Source: Candidatus Kuenenia stuttgartensis
Lineage (GTDB): Bacteria; Planctomycetota; Planctomycetia; Isosphaerales; Isosphaeraceae
DNA: 64,000 bases
Direction of reading: 5' to 3'
Assembly: GCA_945865635.1 (NCBI GenBank)
Contig: CAMBEP010000010.1
Span: 55,737-119,736, forward strand
Numbering within the stretch: position 1 is the stretch's first letter; each line of letters starts with the position of its first letter. The notes under the pieces are model-generated. The model saw only the letters and a list, made by a program, of their open reading frames with translations. It was not told the origin of the DNA and ran no database searches. This document shows, piece by piece, positions 36,429 through 45,600 of the stretch. The translations under genes were made by a program, and so were the position numbers.

Positions 36429-39200
36429 TCACCGCATCCCCTCCTTAACCGCAGGGGATGATGCCGAAGACCCTGCCGCATCCGCCTCTGCCGCCTTGTT
36501 TATCATGTTCAAAACAGCCTGGTCCTGTGGCCAGAAAAAACTCATAACCTTCGCCTGATCCAGTGCTTCAGATGTATGGCCTGCCGCAATCAACCAATTC
36601 ACCTGCCTAAACCGGATCTCTTGATCATCCGCTTTCAAAGCCAACGCCTGCTTCATTTTTGACAAGGCCCCTTCCTGATCACCAGTCAACCATATCGCCC
36701 TTGCCATCAAGTATGCGGTTTCCGGATCGCCTGTATCACCCAGTGTTTTCAGATTACCCAAAGCCTGTTCGCCCGCCTGCTTGCGACGAATCAAATCGTT
36801 GGCGGATATCAAACTTTCACCTGCCCTGACAGCCACTCTCGGTGTTTTTTCCGTCAATTTATCGACCAAATCCGGGCTAGCCCAAGGCGCAATCGCTGAA
36901 ATTGTCAATTCTTGTGTCATTTCAGGTACTTCCAGACTGTGTGCAAATGCTTCAAGAGCGATGGATGGCTCACCCAAGACAAGGGCCACCTGCCCTGCCC
37001 TGAGAAGCACATCAATACGATCACCTGCCAAGACAACAGCTCTCTGCAGCGATTCCGCCGCTGACGGTCCGGAATCATAAAGCCAGCTCAAAGAAGCCAT
37101 TTCCAAATGGACCAAAGCTGCCGATGGATGATCCTGCCATGCTTTCGCCAGACTCTCTGAAGCCACCACCAAATGATTCCGAACCAAAGGATCAGCCAGC
37201 AGTTGCTGCCTGGTGGACAATCGATCCGCTTCGGAAAACTCTCGAAGTAGTACGGGGATCTGCAAGACCTGTGACCGGGATACCGCTTCCTTTTCTGATA
37301 AACCTGCCAAAATTAAAGCTTTCTTCGATTGCCTCTGATACGAATCAAGCTCGTAAATCGCTCTTTGGATATGGTAATCGCCCCAGCCTGGTGCCAATTC
37401 CTCCGCCTTCGCCAACGCCAATCGCCGCTCGTCATGCAATTGTTCCGGCAAATCGGCCGGCGCCCAACCTACCAAATCTGTTCCCGCATGTCGTAGCCCC
37501 ACTGGCCGAACCACGTCCCAAACCTGCCCCATCATTTCGGTCTGTTTCAGGCCATTCCATACCACAATGATCATCAACAAGCTAATCAGGACCCCCACAA
37601 ACCTGTTTCCAAATCCCTCTTTGGTCAATTCCACAACGTCAGACCTTAAATTCATCTCTGACTTTTTCCAGCCCTTCGATAATCGTACAAGATGGGCCAA
37701 CGTAACAACCGCAGGAACCGCTACACCTGCTATCCTCAAATTGTTTTCCGTCAAACTCCCCCAGGCGACCGCCACAAGACCAAACACAGCACCACTTACC
37801 AAACCAAAATGCTTGGGTTGCTCCAACCGCTTGACCAGCCGCCACACAGACCAGAGGATTGCCAGAATCGTCGCCAAAACAAGTACGGAACCTATGATAC
37901 CACCCTCTGTAAGTACTTGCACATAATCGCTTTCGGCATGTGAACTAAAATTCACAGAGGGGCGGAATCCCGGCTGGGTCGACCACATATAACTGCCCCA
38001 GCCCGTACCCCAAAAAGGCGCCTGCCGCCACGTTCGCCAAGCAAGCCCCCAAGCCTGAAGACGAATCCCGGCCGCATGGCCGCCGGCTGCACCAACCAAC
38101 CCCTTGGCCTGTGAAAAAATCGCAAAAACATCGGTCAACATCGTCAATCCAATACTCAAAACCACGGCAAAACCAATCAGCCATTGCCAGAGATTTGCTC
38201 CCATCGAAATCTTCTGCATCCGCCTGGCTGCCCGGATCATGATCAGGCCGAAAACACAAATCCCAACCACCATCGCCAGCATCCCACCCCGTGAACGTGT
38301 CGCCAACACCGAAACCATCAAAATGCCCGTCATGTATATCTCAAGAAAACCCCGACCCGCTCCCGGTCGCTCATCCAAAAACATGTGCTCTTCCTGCTCC
38401 AATTCACGTGACTTTTCCCACCTTACAAAGATCATGTTCGATAGCGCAAACCCAAGTCCCATATTAAGATAAGATGCAAGATGGGAATGCACATAAAAGG
38501 GGCCGGCGCTTGATATGACTATGTCTGCCTGATGAATCCACAGGAGCTTGCCTGTGAACGTCATCGCCTGAAGCATGGATTGGACCCCCATGACCAACGC
38601 AGATATGGCCATAACCAAACCATGGCGCCGAATCGGCCCCCACTGGCCTGGCAATCGCATCACACAAACCGCCAACGCCCACAAGGTTCCCAGCCAGACC
38701 ACGCTTTCGTAAACCTCTGCATCAAGCCAAGCCAGCCTGGCTGCCTGTCTATATGTTGTTGTTTCCGCAGGTATGGCAAGCGATTCCCCACCGCCCCATG
38801 ACTTCCAGAAATCAAAACGCATCGGACTCAGCCTGGACAACCACTCAGGACCCATCTCAACCCACTGGATCATGCCAAAACCGGTGATCAAAGCAATTCC
38901 AAGAACCGGCAAGGCTGACAATATCGAAAGCCAGCTCAACCCGCGTCGTCCACCCGAAACAGCAGAGTCTACCAGTGTTAATATACATAACACCATAACC
39001 AGCAATGAGATCACATAAACTGCCGGAGGATTGCTGGACCCGAACCACCACGGCATGAGCCCGCACAGGATCGCCAAAATCAACTCTCGGAACCCTCCCA
39101 GAAACCCTATGCGCTCGCCTCTCCAATCCTTCTTAAAAGAAGAAATACCAAGACGTTTTCGGTGCTGTTTCTGTGTCGATCTTCCAGCCATCAATTCCAT
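36429..39200 (-). CDS. O-antigen ligase/polymerase-like membrane protein with long C-terminal TPR-like domain
   Basis: 923 residues, about twice the usual Wzy/WaaL size. Residues 1-510 are hydrophobic with about 12 helices. GTGWGSYMWSTQPGFRPSVNFSSHAESDYVQVLTEGG (about 395-430) is the large periplasmic loop with the H-x-x-Y/D-like signature of the Wzy_C ligase/polymerase family. Residues about 590-920 are soluble, helical and alanine/leucine rich, with TPR-like repeats (SLAKAWQDHPSAALVHLEMASLSW, ALSKMKQALALKADDQEIRFRQVNWLIAAG). It probably polymerises or ligates the exported repeat unit; the tail could bind partners. Start ATG 39200 or ATG 39191 (GGGATGGA 7 bases upstream). First gene of the leftward export unit. 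Confidence 0.85.
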   Translation of the reverse strand: MELMAGRSTQKQHRKRLGISSFKKDWRGERIGFLGGFRELILAILCGLMPWWFGSSNPPAVYVISLLVMVLCILTLVDSAVSGGRRGLSWLSILSALPVLGIALITGFGMIQWVEMGPEWLSRLSPMRFDFWKSWGGGESLAIPAETTTYRQAARLAWLDAEVYESVVWLGTLWALAVCVMRLPGQWGPIRRHGLVMAISALVMGVQSMLQAMTFTGKLLWIHQADIVISSAGPFYVHSHLASYLNMGLGFALSNMIFVRWEKSRELEQEEHMFLDERPGAGRGFLEIYMTGILMVSVLATRSRGGMLAMVVGICVFGLIMIRAARRMQKISMGANLWQWLIGFAVVLSIGLTMLTDVFAIFSQAKGLVGAAGGHAAGIRLQAWGLAWRTWRQAPFWGTGWGSYMWSTQPGFRPSVNFSSHAESDYVQVLTEGGIIGSVLVLATILAILWSVWRLVKRLEQPKHFGLVSGAVFGLVAVAWGSLTENNLRIAGVAVPAVVTLAHLVRLSKGWKKSEMNLRSDVVELTKEGFGNRFVGVLISLLMIIVVWNGLKQTEMMGQVWDVVRPVGLRHAGTDLVGWAPADLPEQLHDERRLALAKAEELAPGWGDYHIQRAIYELDSYQRQSKKALILAGLSEKEAVSRSQVLQIPVLLREFSEADRLSTRQQLLADPLVRNHLVVASESLAKAWQDHPSAALVHLEMASLSWLYDSGPSAAESLQRAVVLAGDRIDVLLRAGQVALVLGEPSIALEAFAHSLEVPEMTQELTISAIAPWASPDLVDKLTEKTPRVAVRAGESLISANDLIRRKQAGEQALGNLKTLGDTGDPETAYLMARAIWLTGDQEGALSKMKQALALKADDQEIRFRQVNWLIAAGHTSEALDQAKVMSFFWPQDQAVLNMINKAAEADAAGSSASSPAVKEGMR

Positions 39201-39533
39201 CCCATGCCATCAAAAGAATCATTTTTTCAAAACACACAACCCAAACAGCAAAGCCTGCTCCCAATTCGATTGCGTCCTGTCTCCACTCCATTATCTTACC
39301 CACTATCCATTGCTTTCAACACAAAAAGCTCTCAGATATTTGGAACAATGCACATGTTCGAAAACGTTATGTGATGGTTAAAATCAACATGGCAGAGTAA
39401 TAATGGAAAGAATCGTTTGACAATAAGAAACATGTTCGGGTATATTTGACGATAAGAGATGATATGCCCTGGAATGGGAGCATGATATCTGGTCGCTTTC
39501 AAGTTCTGTTTCCACAAGGTAGGAGTGTGGTAC
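39201..39533. other. Divergent intergenic region
   Basis: 333 bases between the leftward polymerase gene and the rightward small secreted peptide gene. It holds a strong plus-strand promoter candidate at 39417-39446; the minus-strand promoter for the polymerase is not obvious. No other gene is visible. Confidence 0.5.
39417..39446 (+). promoter_or_regulatory. Promoter of small secreted peptide gene
   Basis: Perfect -35 TTGACA (39417-39422) and near-perfect -10 TATATT (39441-39446) with an 18-base spacer, about 90 bases upstream of the ATG at 39534. Confidence 0.6.
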
Positions 39534-39758
39534 ATGTCGATTTCACGAAGTCTAGGATTGGCTCTGGTCGTTTCTTTAGGATTTGGCATGAGCGCTTCCG
39601 CACAAGTCAGTCCTCCAAGCTCACCACTCATGCAATTGCTGACTAAAAACACCGGCTCCACCATCAACGTCACACCAACAGGCACGACAAGCCCACCGTC
39701 GACCCCAGTCGTCAGGGTTCGTATCGTTCCCGAAGTTGGTTGTGGCCCACGCGGATAA
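39534..39758 (+). CDS. Small secreted protein of unknown function (74 aa)
   Basis: ATG 39534 with AGGAG about 9 bases upstream. MSISRSLGLALVVSLGFGMSASAQ is a textbook signal peptide (n-region with Arg, hydrophobic core, ASA-Q cleavage). The mature part of about 50 residues is rich in Ser, Thr, Pro and Val (NTGSTINVTPTGTTSPPSTP) and ends VPEVGCGPRG with a single cysteine. Promoter, ribosome binding site and strong terminator frame it as a single-gene transcript of about 370 bases. It sits between the export operon and the RepA gene. No family recognised; an O-glycosylated or matrix peptide is conceivable but unproven. Confidence 0.75.
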   Translation: MSISRSLGLALVVSLGFGMSASAQVSPPSSPLMQLLTKNTGSTINVTPTGTTSPPSTPVVRVRIVPEVGCGPRG

Positions 39759-39787
39759 GCCTCTTTTTGATCCTTGACTTGATACAC

Positions 39788-39823
39788 AAAAAAGGAAGTT
39801 GGCAATTGCCTGCTTCCTTTTTT
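39788..39823 (+). terminator. Intrinsic terminator of small secreted peptide gene
   Basis: AAAAAAGGAAG (39788-39798) pairs with CTTCCTTTTTT (39813-39823), with an inner GGC-AATT-GCC. The T run follows on the plus strand, and by symmetry it could also stop transcription arriving from the right. Confidence 0.88.
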
Positions 39824-40875
39824 CGTTTTGATATCATACCAAAAGTACGATGCATGATCAGATCGCGACAAACGACTCAATCCATCAAGATTGCCTATGT
39901 TCTCACTTGTCGTTGATCTTAGATCTATAACCTGATTTTTTTGCAATTTTTACATCTTTGTAAGATTTAGAACAACCTGGTTGGAGAGATCTTCTTAACA
40001 AGTTCTCTCACTCATCACGAGCCTACTCTATGTTCTTTTTTATGAATCGCGATCCCCACATCTCATGTTCGACTTTAGCATCACTACGGCTTATAGTCCA
40101 TACAACCGAATAGATTGATACGCGTTAAACTTATAAGTCTTACGTGTTAAACTTATAAGTTGTCGGCCAGCGTTTCCTGTTATAAGTTAACTAAGTCGAC
40201 TGTTTCAAACCAAAACCAATCTTTTCTGGATCCTGATTCGATCTCTTGGTTGAATGATAGCAACAACAACAAGGTTTTTTTTGTGGTTGAGTTAATCTCA
40301 TCCTGATCTCCAAAGACTCCATCTGTTGTTGTTTTTGATCTTTGTCTTTAAGAAAAAGTTTTGGTGAAACCACCATGCCGATTTTAAAGTCCTATATTAA
40401 AAAGATTTACGAGGATGGACCGACATGTTTTAGTAACGTTATGGCCAACCTGATCAACCTTGAAAGTAATAGCCTGGCCAAGTGGCCCATATAAGTTTTT
40501 GATAAACAAGTCTAATATCTTTATATGTATCCCGAACAAGGGTGGGTCCGTATAAATTCACAGCCTACCAATCCTTTCACGATGCGATCCATGTCCAGAA
40601 ACTAGAACGTTGCGCCGAACAAACAAACAGCCTTGTTCACACACTCTGCACCACAGAAAGCAAGCAAACAGTAACTGTCCCTTAAAAGGGAATTCCTGAT
40701 ATGGGATTATGTTAAATTATTAGAACAGTAAGTTGATCGTTACGGCAATGGTCTAAACTATTTAGATCTTACTACAAAAATGCACTACAAAACAACTTAA
40801 AAATTCATAAAGTATTATTGTAAGTAGATATAAATCAATTTTTCAATCGAAATAACATGTTCATAGTCTTTTTGG
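39824..40875. other. Noncoding region next to RepA gene, candidate replication origin
   Basis: About 1050 bases with no credible gene. Left part: the iteron-like repeats at 40121-40193. Middle: A/T-rich stretch with CAACAACAAC (about 40260) and GTTGTTGTT (about 40324) facing each other. Right part, 40690-40865: strongly AT-rich, a possible unwinding element. I found no clear DnaA box (TTATCCACA). Position beside an initiator gene plus repeats suggests an origin; no direct proof. Confidence 0.45.
40121..40193 (+). repeat. Iteron-like repeats
   Basis: Two direct copies of CG(C/T)GTTAAACTTATAAGT at 40121-40138 and 40143-40160 start 22 bases apart, i.e. two helical turns. A third, inverted and one base shorter copy, TTATAAGTTAAC, is at about 40180-40191. 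A 22-base period and closeness to a RepA-like gene fit iterons. Confidence 0.6.
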
Positions 40876-42243
40876 TCAATCGGCACCTTCGCCTTTCATC
40901 CAAAGCTCGTATTCAGGAAACTGGAACCCTGATTCTTCACCAGAGCTTGTGAGCCGATCTGTTTGTTTGGGTGTCCCGATCGATTCCATCCGATTTCTTT
41001 CCTCCCAATCCTTTTCCGCTTCCTGACGCCGCCGGTCGTACCGAATCCTCGACTTTCGTTCAGACTCATCGTCCACGACACCACTTCCCTGGCCTTCAAT
41101 TCTTGATATCCGATCCAAAAATGTTTGTTTCGCTGTTGCACCTGACTTGCTTTGCCGTGCCATCGACTGCGCCGTCATGGCGGCTTGTGTCACTTGAAGC
41201 ATCTGATCGCTGAACCGGGCAAAAATCTCCACGATCTCTTGGTGATCCAAGCCTAATCTCTGGAGAATCTCATAGGCTGGATGATTTGTAGGCTGATTCA
41301 CTCGTGTCCAAGGCCGTGGAACAGGTTTGTTGAATCGTGACCCGCGTGGCAGGCAGACGCTCCATTTACCAGGTCCCCGGCGTATGAAAAATTCCTCCGC
41401 GTCCACTCCCGCATTTACGATCCCTTGTTCCTGCCAGGTCTTGATCAGAATCTTGACCTTCTGGCGTATCGACTTCATCTCAAGCTCGGCAGAATACCCC
41501 AACTGTTCTACTGCAAATGCCCTGAGGTCAAATTGAGGAGAAACCTCACGGTGATGAAAAATCTTCTGTAACAGTAAAAACCCTCGTCTAGCGGCCGCAT
41601 TCTTCAAAGCTCTGTACGATGCAAAATCAAACCAGATAAATCCCCGAGACTGATTCATAAGCCGGAAAAATAGAGGATCCCAAAATATTGTCCATGGTTC
41701 CCGACCATGTTCGCTACCGACAGGTTCTGTCACAGATTCAGATGGCAGGTCATAACTGAAAAAATGAAATCCAAGGTCTCGGTGTTGAGAACGGCCTCTG
41801 TCCCACCAGGCCGAATTCTGGTAAGTCGATTCGCTGAGCCTTCGAATCGATTCTCGAAGCCGTTTATAGTGATCGCCGCCAATCGACAACCCCAATTGTC
41901 GACAAATAAAATGCGGCGTTGCGGTCAATTCCATCGTCGGTTTGGCATCGGCAAACGTGATCGCCAAAAGCCCGTAAAGAATCAATTCGTCTGTCGGAGA
42001 AAGACCGCTGGGTGCCTTGACGGTCACCTTGCCAACTCGTCGCCGCTTCTCAGAGTCATAGTAGATAAATTCAGAAATGTGACGCAGTGGTTCACCAGGC
42101 CGATAGTCGAGCGGGCAAAGTGCCGTTTCTACAAGCGAAACCTGGCTCATCCCATGGTCAAGACCAGCCTTTGCGAGCGGTGCCGGCTTGGACCGTAGCT
42201 TTTTCTCATGGTTTTCGTCGTGATCCGGCGTCACATCCGCCAT
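40876..42243 (-). CDS. RepA-like replication initiator protein
   Basis: 455 residues, start ATG 42243 with GGTGAG just upstream. After a charged N-terminus comes CPLDYRPGEPLRHISEFIYYDSEKRRRVGKVTV. Next are APSGLSPTDELILYGLLAITF and FICRQLGLSIGGDHYKRLRESIRRLSESTYQNSAWWDRG, a winged-helix layout like the RPA/RepA initiators of plasmids (COG5534 type). A second helix-turn-helix-like block follows (FDLRAFAVEQLGYSAELEMKSIRQKVKILIKTW). The last 100 residues are highly charged. Similarity is judged by eye; a related winged-helix regulator is the alternative. Iteron-like repeats lie about 680 bp downstream of its stop, and a partial copy lies in its upstream region. Confidence 0.65.
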   Translation of the reverse strand: MADVTPDHDENHEKKLRSKPAPLAKAGLDHGMSQVSLVETALCPLDYRPGEPLRHISEFIYYDSEKRRRVGKVTVKAPSGLSPTDELILYGLLAITFADAKPTMELTATPHFICRQLGLSIGGDHYKRLRESIRRLSESTYQNSAWWDRGRSQHRDLGFHFFSYDLPSESVTEPVGSEHGREPWTIFWDPLFFRLMNQSRGFIWFDFASYRALKNAAARRGFLLLQKIFHHREVSPQFDLRAFAVEQLGYSAELEMKSIRQKVKILIKTWQEQGIVNAGVDAEEFFIRRGPGKWSVCLPRGSRFNKPVPRPWTRVNQPTNHPAYEILQRLGLDHQEIVEIFARFSDQMLQVTQAAMTAQSMARQSKSGATAKQTFLDRISRIEGQGSGVVDDESERKSRIRYDRRRQEAEKDWEERNRMESIGTPKQTDRLTSSGEESGFQFPEYELWMKGEGAD

Positions 42244-42639
42244 AGAAACTCACCCATCCAAAACGAGGTTCTTGCATGTCTACATCCTCTCTTTCTAACC
42301 CAAACTTCTGGAATATGCAAATCTTCCAGTCCATTTTCAAGCTCTTATACGAATAAGTTTTCTTAACTTTTGTTCACGGCAAAGTCACAACCCCCAAAAT
42401 CAGACGTATACATTCTGAGGCCTGCCTCTGTCAGATACGTTCGAAGATCTGACACCAAACAAATGGCAGATACAGACGCTCAGAATATTGAGAAAGATCG
42501 AGATCATTGATCGCAGAATTGCCTGTATCTGTTTGAGTTCCGTCAATTCGATGCATAGCAAACCAGTAAGAGTTTTCAGAAATATCAACACGATATTTGA
42601 ACTCTAATAAGTCAATCAATACACAAGGAATAGCAACTC
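42244..42639. other. Divergent region between RepA-like gene and G8 surface protein, with hairpins
   Basis: 396 bases, no gene. CTTAT-ACGA-ATAAG at 42344-42357 followed by TTTTCTTAAC resembles the iteron at 40121 with a short insertion, so it could be an initiator-binding operator. At 42412-42486 there are nested inverted repeats: ATTCTGAG (42412-42419) with CTCAGAAT (42479-42486), and inside them TGTCAGAT (42429-42436) with ATCTGACA (42447-42454). These could form a branched structure in the region or in a leader RNA. Confidence 0.5.
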
Positions 42640-45600
42640 ATGAAAAATCGTACCGCAACACCGTTACATGTAATATCACGCGTATTTAACAATTATGACA
42701 GAAGACGATCAGAAATACAAAAAAACGAAGCAATGAAGCGTAAATCACTTCGTTTGGAACCACGTGCCGAATCACTCGAAGAAAAAATAGTCTTGACAGA
42801 TCCAGGTTTGCCAGTCACCACGCTCGTAAAAGAACATGCAGCAATGGCATTTCTAGGGCAATTCGAACAACACCACACCACAGACGCTTTGAATCTAAAA
42901 ATAAGTGACAGAAACTATTTTCTGGTTGCCCAGGACGCAAATACAACCGATAATGCCAGCCCGCTCTGGACAGACTCAAAAAACTGGCTCAAATATACCT
43001 ACAATTCCAATACATCCCAATATGATGTATCACCATATGGCTCTGTCCCAATCACGGGCGACGATGCCCGGGTCCCATCCGGCCTCACAATGATCTATGA
43101 TGTTACGCCTGGCTTAATAAGCCAAGGACCTGTAACTCTGGATCCTGCAAAGGATATGCGCATACACACACTGGATGTTGAAGGAACATTGAAATTCAAC
43201 GAAAATCAATCCAATCTTATGGTTGTAGAAACGCTGCTGGTCGGTGGCGAACACGATCCAATGGGGGCAGGCATGAATCATGGAATGCTTGAAATCATGG
43301 AACCAACTCGTGATTTTACTGACAGGATAGTCATTGCTGCACCAGACTGGAGTGCATTTGTACAAAACGATCCAGCAAATATTGCTGGTCTCTCTATGAC
43401 TCCCGGAAACGCATTCAATAAGTATCTGGATCCTTACCAATTTAGTCGTGGAGTGATAGCACACGGAATGGTAGAAATGGAGGGCGCAGATATTTCTTCA
43501 TATGTCAATATTGAAGGAGGGCTTTCAAAGACAACGAATTATGATCTCAATAAGGTTTATGATGAAACCGTGACAACATATAAAACAGTCAATAATGTTA
43601 CAACAGCGACCACTGCCCTTCTCAAGGGAGCTGCCTATTTTGATGTCAAGACAACAAGCATCAATAACTGGAAGCCAGGAGATCGAATTGTCATTGCAGG
43701 AACGGATCAGAACGCTGTGAATTCAGGAACCGGAAAAAGTTCTGACGAAGAAGGTCTGATCAAAGAAATTACTGATCTTGGTGGCGGACAAAGCCGTGTT
43801 TATTATCGAGTGAGTGTGGTAGTAGGTGCTGATCCAAAGAATCCACTAAAACCAGCAGTTGAAATAAGATCGCAATTACAGTTCAACCACTTGGTTCCTT
43901 TAGATCCAGCAACAAATCTGCCATTGGCTGGACAATCCATACAAGTGGCAAATATAAGTCGTAATGTGATCATCCAATCAGAAAACCCATATCAAATCAT
44001 GGCACGCGGTCATGTCATGTTCATGCACACAACAGATGTGAATGTCTGTGGGGTTGGATTCTATGGACTTGGACGATCTGATAAACGAACAGTTGTCGAC
44101 GATCCGCAATTTTATACACAAGCATTAATCGATGCAGAAAAATTGACGAATACATTATTAGACCTGAATGCGAAACCGGGTGATCTCATTTCGGGTACAG
44201 GATTAAACCCGCGAGGTCGATATGCAGTCCACTTCCACCGTGCCGGAATTGATGAAACAAACCCCAATAATCCAGTTTTAACATCAACAATGCCTGCTGA
44301 GATTTGCGATTCCGCAGTCGTTGATAGTCCTGGCTGGGGTATTGTGAATCACTCAAGTTATGTCAACGTAGACAATAATGTTGCATTCAATGTTGTAGGG
44401 GCGTCCTTTGCAACTGAAGCGGGCAATGAGCTTGGTCGATTTGTTGGCAATCTTGCAATCAAAGGAATTGGCGCCAACAAGGGTGAAGGTATTGAAAGCC
44501 GCAAGTTTAAGCAAGACTTCGGGTTCATGGGTGATGGATTCTGGTTCCAGGGTCCATCAGTCGATGTTCGGAATAATATTGCTGTCAGTCAAAAGCATGA
44601 TGGATTTGTGTTTTTTACAGTCGGTCTTGACCAAAAATATACTTTCATCAAGCGAGATGCTGCAAATAATGCAATCGACAGTACGGGCGCAGTGACCACA
44701 GATCCTACAAAATATGTACTTGAGACTCGTGTTCAGCCTGCCGTGCTGAATACAAACATGTTTGTCACAATGGGTGAAGACTCGAATGCAGCAACTTCGA
44801 CTTCAGCATATTCAAATGGAAAATACACAAGTGCTGTGATAAACTCACTTGGTGGAAACCAGAATTTGGTTCCAGTAGGCAATGTGCCCATACTACGGTT
44901 TCTGAATAACACGGTTTATGCAACTGGAACTGGTATGGAAAGCTGGTTTCACCAGTTAAATAGTGATGCTTCCAAGACCCCTGACACGACAATCGAAGGG
45001 TTTGATACTTTCAATCTTCGCGGATCAGCCATGTTTGATCCTTACACGAATAATGTGACAGTAAAGAATGCACGATTCTACGGAGTTGTCAGTCTCTTTG
45101 ATAAACGAACATTGGATCCGAATGACCCATTGAAGACGATTGTTGTCACCACGCTTGACTCAAAGACTCCGTCCAAATTGATCGTTGTGCGTCAGAATGG
45201 TTTCAATTACTCCGGAACTGCGATGGCACGCAACTCAGTGACGGCAAATTTTAATTACGATAATGTTTCCATTCGCGGTTATGATGTCGGAATTGATATG
45301 CCTGTTAACGGTGATAATATCGTTACTTCTGGTACTTACCAGAACACACAGAATATCATTATCACAACTGCAAACAGTCGAACCAGAACAGTGATGATCC
45401 AAGATGGTACAAATCAACCGGTCGACTTTGTCGAATTGAGTGATCGTATCGACAAAAATATTGCGAGACTGAATCTGCGACTTTATACGAATTATAACCC
45501 TAAGGATCGGGATATTACCAGAATGTTTAATCCCGACGTGATTAATATCGGAACAGTCTGGCTAAATTCCTTTGAGCTCACTGGTCTTACTAGTCAGGTC

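Noticed and set aside
39332..39946. 204-codon frame on the minus strand
   Set aside because: It runs through the promoter, small secreted peptide gene and terminator of the plus strand, and has no ribosome binding site or domain.
40191..40376. 61-codon frame in the RepA-adjacent noncoding region
   Set aside because: Composition is dominated by Lys, Gln and a CCCC run derived from CAA/ACA repeats; no ribosome binding site.
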